Assembly (NCBI GenBank): GCA_002337215.1 | Contig: DDFO01000005.1 | Coordinates: 24,947 to 34,585, forward strand | Direction: 5' to 3' | From: Phycisphaerales bacterium UBA1926 | GTDB lineage: Bacteria; Planctomycetota; Phycisphaerae; Phycisphaerales; UBA1924 | Length of the DNA stretch: 9,639 nt | In this document: positions 1-5,804 of the stretch, in pieces | How positions within the stretch are numbered: the first letter of the stretch is position 1 | Layout: every line of letters starts with the position of its first letter | Notes under the pieces: model-generated | Told to the model about the DNA's origin: nothing | Databases searched by the model: none | The model's input: the letters and a program-made list of their open reading frames with translations, nothing else | Made by a program: the position numbers and the translations under genes

Positions 1-264
1 CCGGTCGGACGTGCCGCTCCCGACGACGACGTAGTCGGTCACCTGGCTCCGCCCCCGGACGTCGAGCACGACGATGTGCTCGCACTTGTCGTCTTTCAGG
101 ATGCGCGCACACTCGACCGCGAACGAGCGGGTCTGCTCGGGGTCGCCCGTGCTCCGGCTCTTCCCGTGGTCGGATTCATGCCCGGCCTCCGTTGAGGCCG
201 TCTCGGGCTCGTGCTGGGCGGTCTGGTCTGTTGTTTGGTCTGTCGTGTGGGGCTCTTCAGTCAT
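1..264 (-). CDS. rsfS: RsfS ribosomal silencing factor (Iojap/YbeB family), 5' part only
   Basis: This is the N-terminal 88 residues of a gene running off the left edge. Residues 48-88 match the start of the RsfS fold: FAVECARILKDDKCEHIVVL, then DVRG (68-71), then VTDYVVVGSGTSDR (75-88), which is the hallmark 'LDV-G-S-TDY-V--GTS-R' pattern. In the known family, RsfS binds ribosomal protein uL14 on the 50S subunit and blocks 30S joining, lowering translation during starvation. The conserved domain is preceded by about 45 residues rich in Thr, Asp, Glu, Gln and His, which is longer than in E. coli RsfS, where the domain starts almost at once. I see no in-frame ATG or GTG nearer the domain, so the extension looks real. 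It lies 10 bases after the methyltransferase stop, probably as the last known gene of a four-gene operon. Identity is confident; the C-terminus is not visible. Confidence 0.9.
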   Translation of the reverse strand, partial: MTEEPHTTDQTTDQTAQHEPETASTEAGHESDHGKSRSTGDPEQTRSFAVECARILKDDKCEHIVVLDVRGRSQVTDYVVVGSGTSDR

Positions 265-274
265 GAACCCAACG

Positions 275-1108
275 TTAGGGCTCGGTTTCGGCCCGCGATG
301 GACCGCCCTCGCCGCGGGACAGCACCAGCACCGGCAGCACCCCGGGCCCGGTCTCCAGTTCGACGCTCTGGACCGCGAGCCCCGCCGGCACGCGGGGCGC
401 CGACGCGGGGTGGTCGGACGAGCCGCCCACGTGGATCACACGGCCCGCGGGGCTCAGCACCCGCCAGATCTCTTCCCACGCCCGGGCCGGCTGCTCGCAC
501 GCGAACAGATACGACTGATCGGCGATGATGACCTCGAACGCCCCGGCCATCTCGCCGGCGAGCAGTTCGGGTCCACCCCGCTCGAGGCTGGTGCTGGGGG
601 GCGCGTACCGCCTGCGGGCGAACCGGACGGACTCGTGGTCGTGCTCGAGCGCGACGACGCCGCCGTGCGGCCCGGTCCACCGGGCGACCAGCTCGGCGAT
701 CGCCCCGGTCCCCGAGCCGAGCACGAGGGCTCGCTCGCCCGGGCGGACGAACCTGCGCGCACGGGAGATCGCGGCGAGCGAGGGCACGGTCATCAGATCG
801 GCGTACCGGCGGGTTTCGGTCGCGTTGATCGTCATGGGCCGCCCCGTCGGGAATCGGACCTCGTAGACCTTGCCGCCCTTGCCGCGCGGGCCGAGCGCGC
901 GATCGAGCGTCACGCGGTTGCGTTCCCGGTAGCGGACGCCGTCCACGGTGATCGTTCTTGTGATCCCGAACAGTGCGCCGGTGAACCGGCGGATCGGCCC
1001 GGCGTGCGCGGCGTCGGAACCGCGCGCCGGACGCGGGCGGGAGGCGGGCCGGATGCCCACGCGGTCGTGCGCGGTCGTCGATTGCCGGCGTGGTCGTTCG
1101 CGTGCCAT
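275..1108 (-). CDS. class I SAM-dependent methyltransferase-like protein, substrate unknown
   Basis: A 277-residue protein with a Rossmann-type methyltransferase core. Motif I is ALVLGSGTGAIAELVARW (127-144) with G131-x-G133-x-G135. The acidic end of strand 2 is VVALEHDHESV (E155), strand 4 is FEVIIADQSYLF (191-202), and the late motif WRVLSPAGRVIHVGG (215-229) resembles the 'LkpGG--' turn. About 40 Arg/Pro-rich residues come first, followed by an extra N-terminal module (about 41-115, FTGALFGITRTITVDGVRYR onward) that I cannot place in a named family. No NPPY-type base-methylation motif is seen, so the substrate (RNA, protein or small molecule) is not inferable. It begins 25 bases after the hydrolase stop and ends 10 bases before rsfS, so it is probably co-transcribed with both. 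The ATG at 1108 has no strong Shine-Dalgarno. The true start could be further in, near residue 40, because the first stretch is low-complexity. Confidence 0.75.
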   Translation of the reverse strand: MARERPRRQSTTAHDRVGIRPASRPRPARGSDAAHAGPIRRFTGALFGITRTITVDGVRYRERNRVTLDRALGPRGKGGKVYEVRFPTGRPMTINATETRRYADLMTVPSLAAISRARRFVRPGERALVLGSGTGAIAELVARWTGPHGGVVALEHDHESVRFARRRYAPPSTSLERGGPELLAGEMAGAFEVIIADQSYLFACEQPARAWEEIWRVLSPAGRVIHVGGSSDHPASAPRVPAGLAVQSVELETGPGVLPVLVLSRGEGGPSRAETEP

Positions 1109-1133
1109 GGTCGCTCGGTGCCGTCCCGCGGCG

Positions 1134-2069
1134 TCAGCCCCTCGCCGGGAAGAGCATGCCCTGGGTGTTGGGGCGCACGCGGACGACCGGGGGCGCGGCG
1201 GCGCGGCGACCGGACACCGGGCTCGCTTCGGCGAGCGGGACCCAGGGCGTGGGTTCGGTCTGGGTGGAGATGGTGAGTTCGTAGGGTGCGTCGGTGTGCG
1301 CGCGGGCCGCGAGCCCCGGCGTGTTGCACTGCCGGCTCAGGTGGAGCAGCACGACCGAGGCGGCGGGCGCGATCGTGCGCACGGCCTCGGCGCACTCCTC
1401 GTTGCTCAGGTGGCCCGCGCCACCCATGATGCGGTTCTTCAGGAACGCCGGGCGGTCCGAATCGGCTTGCATCACCGGGCAGTAGTTCGATTCGATCGCG
1501 AGCGTGCCGACGCCGGCGAGGTGGTCGATCATGGCGTCGGTCGTGCGCCCAAGATCGGTCGCGAACCCCAGCGATCCGCCGCAGGCTGTCTCGATCCGGA
1601 AAGCGGCGACGCCCAGATGGTCGTGGCTCATCATGATCGGGTCGATGCGAACGGGGCCCGATTCGAACGCGCCGGTGAAGGGCTCGTTGCGCCGCAGCAG
1701 CAGGCCGCGCCGCTCGGCCTTGCCGAGGTGCTGGCGGTGCAGCCGGAGCGTGGCGCGGCAGTCGCGGACGCGTCGCCATCCCAGATGGAAATGATCGGCG
1801 TCGAGGTGGGTGAGCACGATGTCGTCGATCTCGGGGAGACCGATGCCGCGGTCGGCGAGCAGGCGTCGGGTGCGGGTCGGGCTGAGCCCGGCGTCGAGCA
1901 GGATCGTGCGCTCGGGCCTCCCCGATTCGGCGACGACGCGGAGCACCGAGCAGTTGCCCGATGACCCGCTCGCGAGGACGCAGAAGTGCGCGCGGGGGTC
2001 GTCCCCCGAGTGCACAGGCTCGGGGAAGGGCGGGGGCGGCGCGGGAGGGTTCAGGTCACGCCAGGCCAT
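1134..2069 (-). CDS. YycJ/WalJ-like metallo-beta-lactamase-fold hydrolase
   Basis: A 311-residue protein with the expected order of YycJ/WalJ-type (COG1235-like) motifs. These are VLASGSSGNC (31-40), ILLDAGLSPTRTRRLL (56-71), metal motif THLDADH (87-93), SHDH (148-151), FATDLG (169-174), AIESNY (191-196), GHLSN (219-223) and VVLLHLSRQCNTP (239-251). The family comprises metal-dependent hydrolases; some members have 5'-3' DNA exonuclease activity and some are linked to cell-wall regulation. The metal motif is HxDxDH rather than the usual HxHxDH, a variant also found in ComEC-type domains, so activity is plausible but metal coordination may differ. A Pro-rich start (8-16) precedes the domain, and about 45 Arg/Pro-rich residues follow it. 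The gene overlaps the lpxA 3' end by 14 bases, which points to translational coupling. The fold is confident; the substrate is unknown. Confidence 0.85.
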   Translation of the reverse strand: MAWRDLNPPAPPPPFPEPVHSGDDPRAHFCVLASGSSGNCSVLRVVAESGRPERTILLDAGLSPTRTRRLLADRGIGLPEIDDIVLTHLDADHFHLGWRRVRDCRATLRLHRQHLGKAERRGLLLRRNEPFTGAFESGPVRIDPIMMSHDHLGVAAFRIETACGGSLGFATDLGRTTDAMIDHLAGVGTLAIESNYCPVMQADSDRPAFLKNRIMGGAGHLSNEECAEAVRTIAPAASVVLLHLSRQCNTPGLAARAHTDAPYELTISTQTEPTPWVPLAEASPVSGRRAAAPPVVRVRPNTQGMLFPARG

Positions 2070-2967
2070 CGTTGTCCGAATCGTCTGCGATGTCCGCGAT
2101 CGTCTCGCCCGCGAGCGTGCGGCGGGCGTCTTCGGAGCGGAACCACTGCATGGTGTGGGGTCGCGGCCTGCCGTCGCCGAGCGAGACGCCTCGCTTGGTC
2201 GTGCGCACGAACTCGACCATGAGGCGGACGGGCCCGCTCTTGGTCGCGAATTCTTCGAGCATCCGGATCTGCTCGTCTCGGGTGTGTCGCACGCGGAAGC
2301 ACTTGCGGAACGCCTCTCGGGCGATGGTGATCTGCTCGCGGGGGATGCCGGCGCGTCGCATGCCGACGAGGTTGAGCCCGCCCAGCGTGTTCATCGCGAC
2401 GAGCGTGGAGTAGGGGGGGACATCGAGGCTCGAGACGTTGCCCCCCGAGAGCATCGCGCCCGTGCCGACGCGGCAGAACTGGTGGACGCAGACGTTGCCG
2501 CTGACATACGCCCGGTCGTGGATCTCGCAGTGCCCGGCGATCTGGGAGCCGTTGCAGATGACGACATCGTCGGAGATGATCGAGTCGTGCCCGATGTGGG
2601 CGGTCGCCATGAGGTAGAGGCGGTCGCCGATGATTGTGCGCTCGTTCTCGTGCATCGCGGCGTGGATGGAGGTCTGCTCGCGGATGGTGCAGTCTTCGCC
2701 GATGGTGACACCGCCGGTGGGGTCGCCGTGCTTGATTTTGACGTGCTGGGGGCCGAACCCGATGCAGGCGAACGGGTAGACGGTGGTGCCCGATCCGATG
2801 ATGGTGTCGCCGACGATGTGGCAGTTGCCCAGAAGCCGGGCGCCGGTCTTGATCGTGACGGGGCCCTCGATGGTGCATCGCGGGCCGACGTACGCGCCCG
2901 GCTCGATCGTGGCGTCTTCGGAGATCGCGGCGGTGGGGTGGATCGTGGTCTCGTCGGTGGTCGGCAT
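2056..2967 (-). CDS. lpxA: LpxA, acyl-ACP--UDP-N-acetylglucosamine O-acyltransferase
   Basis: A 303-residue enzyme of the first lipid A step, which transfers a 3-hydroxyacyl chain from acyl carrier protein to UDP-GlcNAc in the cytoplasm. Residues about 8-190 are hexapeptide repeats of a left-handed beta-helix (for example IHPTAAI, IEPGAYVGPRCTIEGPVTI, VTIGEDCTIREQTSIH). LMATAHIGHDSIISDDVVICNGSQIAGH (119-146) aligns with E. coli AHIAHD; H127 corresponds to catalytic His125. The C-terminal helical domain starts at GLNLVGMRRAGIPREQI (197-213) and matches the E. coli GVNIEGLKRRGFSREAI pattern. E. coli LpxA has 262 residues, so this one carries about 40 extra, mostly after residue 255. The ATG at 2967 is chosen because the repeats begin at once (TIHPTA). 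The frame stays open upstream to 3234, but that would run antisense through lipB. Probable first gene of the operon continuing into the hydrolase, methyltransferase and rsfS. A nonstandard acyl length is possible but not readable. Confidence 0.92.
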   Translation of the reverse strand: MPTTDETTIHPTAAISEDATIEPGAYVGPRCTIEGPVTIKTGARLLGNCHIVGDTIIGSGTTVYPFACIGFGPQHVKIKHGDPTGGVTIGEDCTIREQTSIHAAMHENERTIIGDRLYLMATAHIGHDSIISDDVVICNGSQIAGHCEIHDRAYVSGNVCVHQFCRVGTGAMLSGGNVSSLDVPPYSTLVAMNTLGGLNLVGMRRAGIPREQITIAREAFRKCFRVRHTRDEQIRMLEEFATKSGPVRLMVEFVRTTKRGVSLGDGRPRPHTMQWFRSEDARRTLAGETIADIADDSDNDGLA

Positions 2968-3003
2968 CCGTTGAGTGTAGATGGGGCGGTAGGATCCGGG
3001 GTG
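2968..3003. promoter_or_regulatory. short divergent start region of lpxA and lipB, with lipB ribosome binding site
   Basis: Only 36 bases separate the two divergent start codons. AGGA at 2991-2994 lies 9 bases before the lipB ATG at 3004 and supports that start over the ATG at 3013. The lpxA side has no clear Shine-Dalgarno. I see no convincing pair of -35/-10 boxes for either direction. Promoters presumably overlap the 5' ends of the opposing genes, so the two transcription units may affect each other. Confidence 0.45.
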
Positions 3004-3732
3004 ATGAATTCGATGCAACAGGGGGAACACCCGGCGGGCGGGCTCGAGATCGTGGATCTGGGGCGCATGGCCTATGCGCCGGCCTACGAGGCACAGCAGG
3101 CCCACCACGAGGCGGTGCTCGGCTGGCGTGAGGCATCGGCCGGGGATGGGCACGATCGCCCGCTGGGGCGGGTGCTGATCGTCGAGCATGACCCCGTGAT
3201 CACGATCTCGCGCAGGCCGGGCGTGGCGGAGCACCTGCTCGCATCACCCGAACTGCTCGCGGGACGCGGGATCGAGGTGTGCGAGACGGACCGGGGTGGG
3301 GACATCACCTACCACGGCCCGGGGCAGGTGGTGGTCTACCCGATCGTCGATCTCAAGAGGGCGAAGATCCGGGTCGTCGAGTACGTGCGTTTGCTCGAGC
3401 AGGCGGTGATCGACACGATCGCGGCGTACGGCGTGGCCGGTGAGCGTGACGCCGAGGCGACCGGCGTGTGGGTGACGCCGCGGGAGGGGGGAGATCAGGC
3501 GGCGAAAGTGTGCGCGATCGGGGTCCGGGTGCGCAAGTGGGTCACGCTGCACGGGCTGGCGTTGAACGTGCGCACGGATCTGAGCCACTTTTCGACGATC
3601 GTGCCGTGCGGGCTGGCGGGCCGGCCGGTGACGAATCTGGAGCGTCTGCTCGGAGACGGGTGCCCGGCGTTCGGGGAGGTCGCGGGAGCGGTCGCGTCGC
3701 GGATCGGTGAGCTGCTCGGCGGAGACGGCTAG
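3004..3732 (+). CDS. lipB: LipB, octanoyl-ACP:protein N-octanoyltransferase
   Basis: A 242-residue cytoplasmic enzyme that moves octanoate from acyl carrier protein to lipoyl domains of E2 and GcvH proteins, the first step of lipoate synthesis before LipA. The family signature RGGDITYHGPGQ is at 97-108. KVCAIGVRVRKWVTLHGLALNV (168-189) supplies the catalytic lysine K168, and FSTIVPCGLAGRPVTNL (196-212) supplies the catalytic cysteine C202; these match the Lys/Cys pair known in E. coli LipB (K135/C169). GRVLIVEHDPVITISRR (65... start of the pocket strand, about 55-71) is also typical. Length fits the family. ATG 3004 is preferred by its AGGA at a good distance; the frame is open far upstream, but that stretch is antisense to lpxA and has no family match. 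lipA is not in the window. The stop TAG sits in a palindromic CTAG shared with the convergent permease gene. Confidence 0.94.
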   Translation: MNSMQQGEHPAGGLEIVDLGRMAYAPAYEAQQAHHEAVLGWREASAGDGHDRPLGRVLIVEHDPVITISRRPGVAEHLLASPELLAGRGIEVCETDRGGDITYHGPGQVVVYPIVDLKRAKIRVVEYVRLLEQAVIDTIAAYGVAGERDAEATGVWVTPREGGDQAAKVCAIGVRVRKWVTLHGLALNVRTDLSHFSTIVPCGLAGRPVTNLERLLGDGCPAFGEVAGAVASRIGELLGGDG

Positions 3733-5084
3733 CCGAGATCGCGGCCCTGGAAGAGCAGGATCGCGAGGCCCATGAAACCGGCGGCCTGGATGAGCGAGTA
3801 GATCAGCACGAGGCCGACGTGGCTCATCGGGATCGCGCGTCCCTGGGTGACGGCGTCGACGAGCCAGAACGAGTGCATCCGGGGGATGAGCGACCACGCG
3901 GTGCGGGCGGTCCAGTCGACGGTGGTCGGCTCGAGGAAGACCCAGTCGCCGGCTTCCGGGGGTCGGCTGACCGGGACGCCGCGTGCGCCGTATTGCTTGA
4001 TTCTCAGTGATTCGGGGGTCGCTTCGAGAATGACGATCGCGGAGGGTGTGCCCTCCGGGAGCAGCGTTCGGTTGAGGTCGGTGTCGGCGGGGACGGGCTC
4101 GAACCCGGGCGTGATCATGCCGAGCCCGTTGGGGGACGCGCCGTAGAAAAAGCGGTCGCCCCGGGTGATCCGTGCATCGGTGGGCGCGCCGAAGTAGACG
4201 TAATACTCATCCCCGGGTTCGATGAATTCCTCGTACTCGGGCCGGGTCGGCTCGACGGACTCGATGTAGGCGATGGGGGTGTTCTCGAACGCGTGACGCC
4301 CGATGAAGTAGTCGCTGAGCAGCCCGAGCAGGAACGCGCCGAGGCAGACCATGATGGTCATGACCTGCCCGAGCCTGGTCGAGGCGGCGGTCGCGATCGA
4401 CGTGAGCACTACAAGAGCGCCGAGCGAGGCGATGCAGGCTTTGATCACGTCCGGCTTGATGAAGTCCTCGGGCTTGGCGTACTTCCAGTCGGCGGTGAAC
4501 GGCGCGGCGGCGACGTAGGCGATGACGATGAGGGGCGCGAGGGTGAGCAGGACGGTTTGGGAGAAGGGCCAGCCATAGGTGTAGTTGCCGACCGCGCCGA
4601 TCGTGAGGCTGATGAGGACGGCACCGCAGCCGAACAGGATGACGGGCATGTGGAGATCGTCGGACGCGTTCTGCATGACGCCGTGGCGGAGGGCGAGGAG
4701 CAGGAAGATGATCATGATGAGCGAGGCGAGGATCGTTGCGCCCATGACCCCGAAGAATTTTCCGACGACGACGGATGCCCGGTTGATGGGCTTGCTGACG
4801 ACGGTGAGGACGGTCTTGTTCTCGATCTCCCGGCTGACGATCGCGGTGGCGATGAAGGAGGCGACCAGGATGCCGCAGATGAACGTGGTGCCCATGCCGA
4901 CATCGAAGAGGAGTTTGTTGTCGCCCGTGACCTCGCCCGAGAAGGTGCGGTACCCCATCGAGTAGGCCGACATCGCGGTGTTGAAATATTGGAAGACACC
5001 CGAGAGGAGCACGACGACCAGCACGATGGGCTGGCGGAGGCTCTCGATGAAGGCGTTGCGGGCGATGGAGAGCAGTGGTCTCAT
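3729..5084 (-). CDS. ABC-2 type transporter permease with a large non-membrane loop domain
   Basis: A 451-residue integral membrane protein. Predicted membrane segments lie roughly at 18-36, 64-84, 110-131, 146-167, 178-195, 217-233, 240-258 and 422-446. Between segments 2 and 3, SREIENKTVLTVVSKPINRASVVVGKF (84-110) is the cytoplasmic coupling signature typical of ABC-2/NosY/GldF-like permeases. A hydrophilic stretch of about 160 residues (259-421, with acidic EPTRPEYEEFIEPGDEYYVYFG) separates the last two segments and likely faces outside the cytoplasm; I do not recognise it as a named domain. Such permeases work with a separate ATPase, but none is adjacent: upstream (5085 on) is non-coding and downstream is convergent lipB, so the partner must be elsewhere. 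Substrate unknown. The ATG at 5084 directly precedes MRPLLSIARNAFIESLRQP, a normal start for this family, though no strong Shine-Dalgarno is visible. Confidence 0.85.
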   Translation of the reverse strand: MRPLLSIARNAFIESLRQPIVLVVVLLSGVFQYFNTAMSAYSMGYRTFSGEVTGDNKLLFDVGMGTTFICGILVASFIATAIVSREIENKTVLTVVSKPINRASVVVGKFFGVMGATILASLIMIIFLLLALRHGVMQNASDDLHMPVILFGCGAVLISLTIGAVGNYTYGWPFSQTVLLTLAPLIVIAYVAAAPFTADWKYAKPEDFIKPDVIKACIASLGALVVLTSIATAASTRLGQVMTIMVCLGAFLLGLLSDYFIGRHAFENTPIAYIESVEPTRPEYEEFIEPGDEYYVYFGAPTDARITRGDRFFYGASPNGLGMITPGFEPVPADTDLNRTLLPEGTPSAIVILEATPESLRIKQYGARGVPVSRPPEAGDWVFLEPTTVDWTARTAWSLIPRMHSFWLVDAVTQGRAIPMSHVGLVLIYSLIQAAGFMGLAILLFQGRDLG

Positions 5085-5105
5085 GGTGAGCGGATCGGCG
5101 TGCCG

Positions 5106-5129
5106 GTCTGTTTCTGAAGTCGGTTTCTG
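5106..5129. repeat. short imperfect direct repeat in the permease leader
   Basis: Two 11-base copies with one mismatch, GTCTGTTTCTG (5106-5116) and GTCGGTTTCTG (5119-5129), repeat with a 13-base period just before the permease start (on its strand CAGAAAC-GAC). They could be a protein site or chance. No function is assigned. Confidence 0.4.
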
Positions 5130-5183
5130 GGATCGTGTCTGCCTGCGCTGCGTCCCTGAGGCCGCGGCGGGATGATAGCGGTG

Positions 5184-5269
5184 CCCGGTTGTGGCGAGGG
5201 TTGTCGCCGCGATCGCGGGCGGCGTCGGTGGGTCGTCGACCTCCCGATCGTCGTCGATGGGTGTTTTTT
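5184..5269 (+). ncRNA. candidate small RNA: long stem-loop plus terminator hairpin
   Basis: On the + strand, 5186-5197 pairs with 5204-5215 to give a 12-base-pair stem (nine Watson-Crick and three G-U pairs) with a 6-base GGGTTG loop. It can extend by two pairs if C5216 is bulged. About 25 bases later comes a terminator-like hairpin with a T-run ending at 5269. A structured element ended by an intrinsic terminator in a gene-free stretch is the layout of a small RNA. The 5' end is unknown; ATGATA around 5172-5177 is the only AT-rich hexamer nearby, and there is no good -35 box. It does not match any RNA family I recognise. It could instead be 5'-leader structure of the minus-strand permease transcript or chance pairing in GC-rich DNA. 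Confidence 0.3.
5243..5269 (+). terminator. probable intrinsic terminator on the + strand
   Basis: CCC (5243-5245), one bulged G, then ATCG (5247-5250) pair across a TCGT loop with CGAT (5255-5258) and GGG (5259-5261). TG and six T follow (5264-5269). The seven-pair stem and U-tract fit an intrinsic terminator read left to right. No protein gene ends just before it on this strand; it may end a small RNA or antisense transcription coming from the permease region. Confidence 0.45.
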
Positions 5270-5407
5270 CGTTGGAAAGAGAACCTCGGTTCGCGACACC
5301 CGTAGAAAGTCACGCCTGAGGGCTCGTGAGTGCCGTGAGGCGACGCCGGTCTCTGCGTTATGACGGTCTCCGTGTGGTCCGCCGAGAGGCCCGGTCGGCG
5401 GCCGGCG

Positions 5408-5425
5408 GATCGGGCGTGCCCGATC
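5408..5425. repeat. perfect 18-base inverted repeat
   Basis: GATCGGGC and GCCCGATC (8 bases each) flank GT at 5416-5417. The element sits five bases before a TATGAT hexamer (5430-5435). Position and symmetry fit a dimeric repressor operator. The loop is too short for an ordinary RNA hairpin unless the inner pairs open. Confidence 0.5.
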
Positions 5426-5429
5426 GCGG

Positions 5430-5435
5430 TATGAT
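5430..5435 (+). promoter_or_regulatory. possible -10 hexamer TATGAT
   Basis: TATGAT is one base from the sigma-70 consensus and lies within GCGG-TATGAT-CCGC. No recognisable -35 hexamer is seen 16-18 bases upstream, where the inverted repeat at 5408-5425 lies instead. If used, it would give the SPFH operon a leader of about 350 bases containing the hairpins at 5475-5579. Confidence 0.2.
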
Positions 5436-5622
5436 CCGCGGGACGCGCGGCTGACCAATCACCTTGCGGGGGAGACGGGCTTCCGGGAACGGGGACCCGT
5501 GACGGTCGGCGGCGGAGGCGGACGCTCACCTCGGGAATGCTTCGGAGAGGGATGTTCGACGCCGGGTGGACATGCCCGGTGCGCGGGTTGAGAATATCCG
5601 CTCCGCGTCGCGCTGCGATCTC

Positions 5623-5632
5623 ACTCTAGAGT
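5623..5632. repeat. 10-base palindrome ACTCTAGAGT
   Basis: A perfect palindrome in one of the less GC-rich parts of the spacer, containing the CTAG tetramer that is rare in many bacterial genomes. It could be a protein-binding site or chance. Confidence 0.3.
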
Positions 5633-5730
5633 CGCGCGTCGGGATGCGGAGTGAATCGGGTTTTCGCGTGCGGACCGGGCTGAGCATTTTCGGATGGGAT
5701 CACCGGGCCCGGGTGTCGGAAGTCATGGCC

Positions 5731-5736
5731 TATAAG
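5731..5736 (+). promoter_or_regulatory. possible -10 hexamer TATAAG before the SPFH operon
   Basis: TATAAG within GGCC-TATAAG-GGCC lies 62 bases before the ATG at 5798. No good -35 box is visible at the usual distance. A transcript from here would begin near GGAGGT (5745-5750). Confidence 0.2.
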
Positions 5737-5759
5737 GGCCTTGCGGAGGTATCGGTCGC

Positions 5760-5804
5760 TTGGGGCGTCCGGTGGCCGCGGGGTTGAGCGACCGGGGATG
5801 CTGA
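5760..5804 (+). CDS. possible 14-codon leader ORF, coupled to the SPFH gene
   Basis: GGAGGT at 5745-5750, the best Shine-Dalgarno sequence in the region, has no start of the main gene within reach. It stands 9 bases before a TTG (5760) that opens a frame reading MGRPVAAGLSDRGC and stopping at TGA 5802-5804. That stop overlaps the ATG at 5804 of the downstream gene (TGATG), the geometry of translational coupling. No conservation evidence is available, so this remains speculative. Confidence 0.2.
   Translation: MGRPVAAGLSDRGC

Larger units (their letters stand above)
5085..5797. other. 713-base intergenic region between divergent transcription units
   Basis: No open frame here looks like a protein: those present are short, Arg/Pro-rich or antisense-like. 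The stretch is rich in local inverted repeats: a long stem-loop at 5184-5218, a terminator-like hairpin at 5243-5269, a perfect repeat at 5408-5425, a hairpin at 5475-5500 (ACGGG/CCCGT enclosing TTCC/GGAA), one at 5529-5550 (CCTC/GAGG enclosing GAA/TTC), one at 5562-5579 (CCGGG/CCCGG, 8-base loop), and the palindrome ACTCTAGAGT at 5623-5632. It should contain the promoters for the permease (minus) and the SPFH operon (plus), and possibly structured RNA. No tRNA, SRP RNA, tmRNA or RNase P core motif was recognised. Confidence 0.7.

Noticed and set aside
74..1276. A 400-codon + strand frame over rsfS and the methyltransferase
   Set aside because: The product is Arg/Gly/Pro-rich without recognisable motifs, while the minus strand encodes conserved proteins over the same span.
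948..1964. A 338-codon + strand frame opposite the hydrolase and methyltransferase
   Set aside because: Low-complexity product, antisense to a protein with all expected MBL motifs in order.
1810..3003. Upstream extension of the lipB frame by about 398 codons
   Set aside because: The extension is antisense to lpxA and part of the hydrolase gene and has no homology-like motifs. LipB length and the AGGA site fit ATG 3004.
2968..3234. Upstream extension of lpxA by 89 codons
   Set aside because: It would run antisense through lipB. The hexapeptide repeats start right after ATG 2967, as in known LpxA.
5162..5180. TATCAT on the minus strand (5177-5172) as the permease promoter
   Set aside because: No acceptable -35 hexamer lies 16-18 bases upstream on that strand, so I do not call it as a feature, although it remains possible.
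5347..5370. CGGTCTC twice, 17 bases apart (5347-5353 and 5364-5370)
   Set aside because: Only two 7-base copies in GC-rich DNA; expected by chance and not placed in any clear promoter context.
4207..5529. A 440-codon minus-strand frame overlapping the permease in another frame
   Set aside because: Arg/His/Pro-rich shadow of the permease, which has clear membrane segments and ABC-2 signature in its own frame.
5541..5580. GTTCGA at 5554-5559 as the T-loop of a tRNA
   Set aside because: The flanking bases do not form a T stem, and no D arm, anticodon arm or acceptor stem can be drawn around it.
5566..5787. A 73-codon + strand frame upstream of the SPFH operon
   Set aside because: No family motif and a poor ribosome site; its last 20 codons (from ATG 5724) could be a tiny peptide but nothing supports it.
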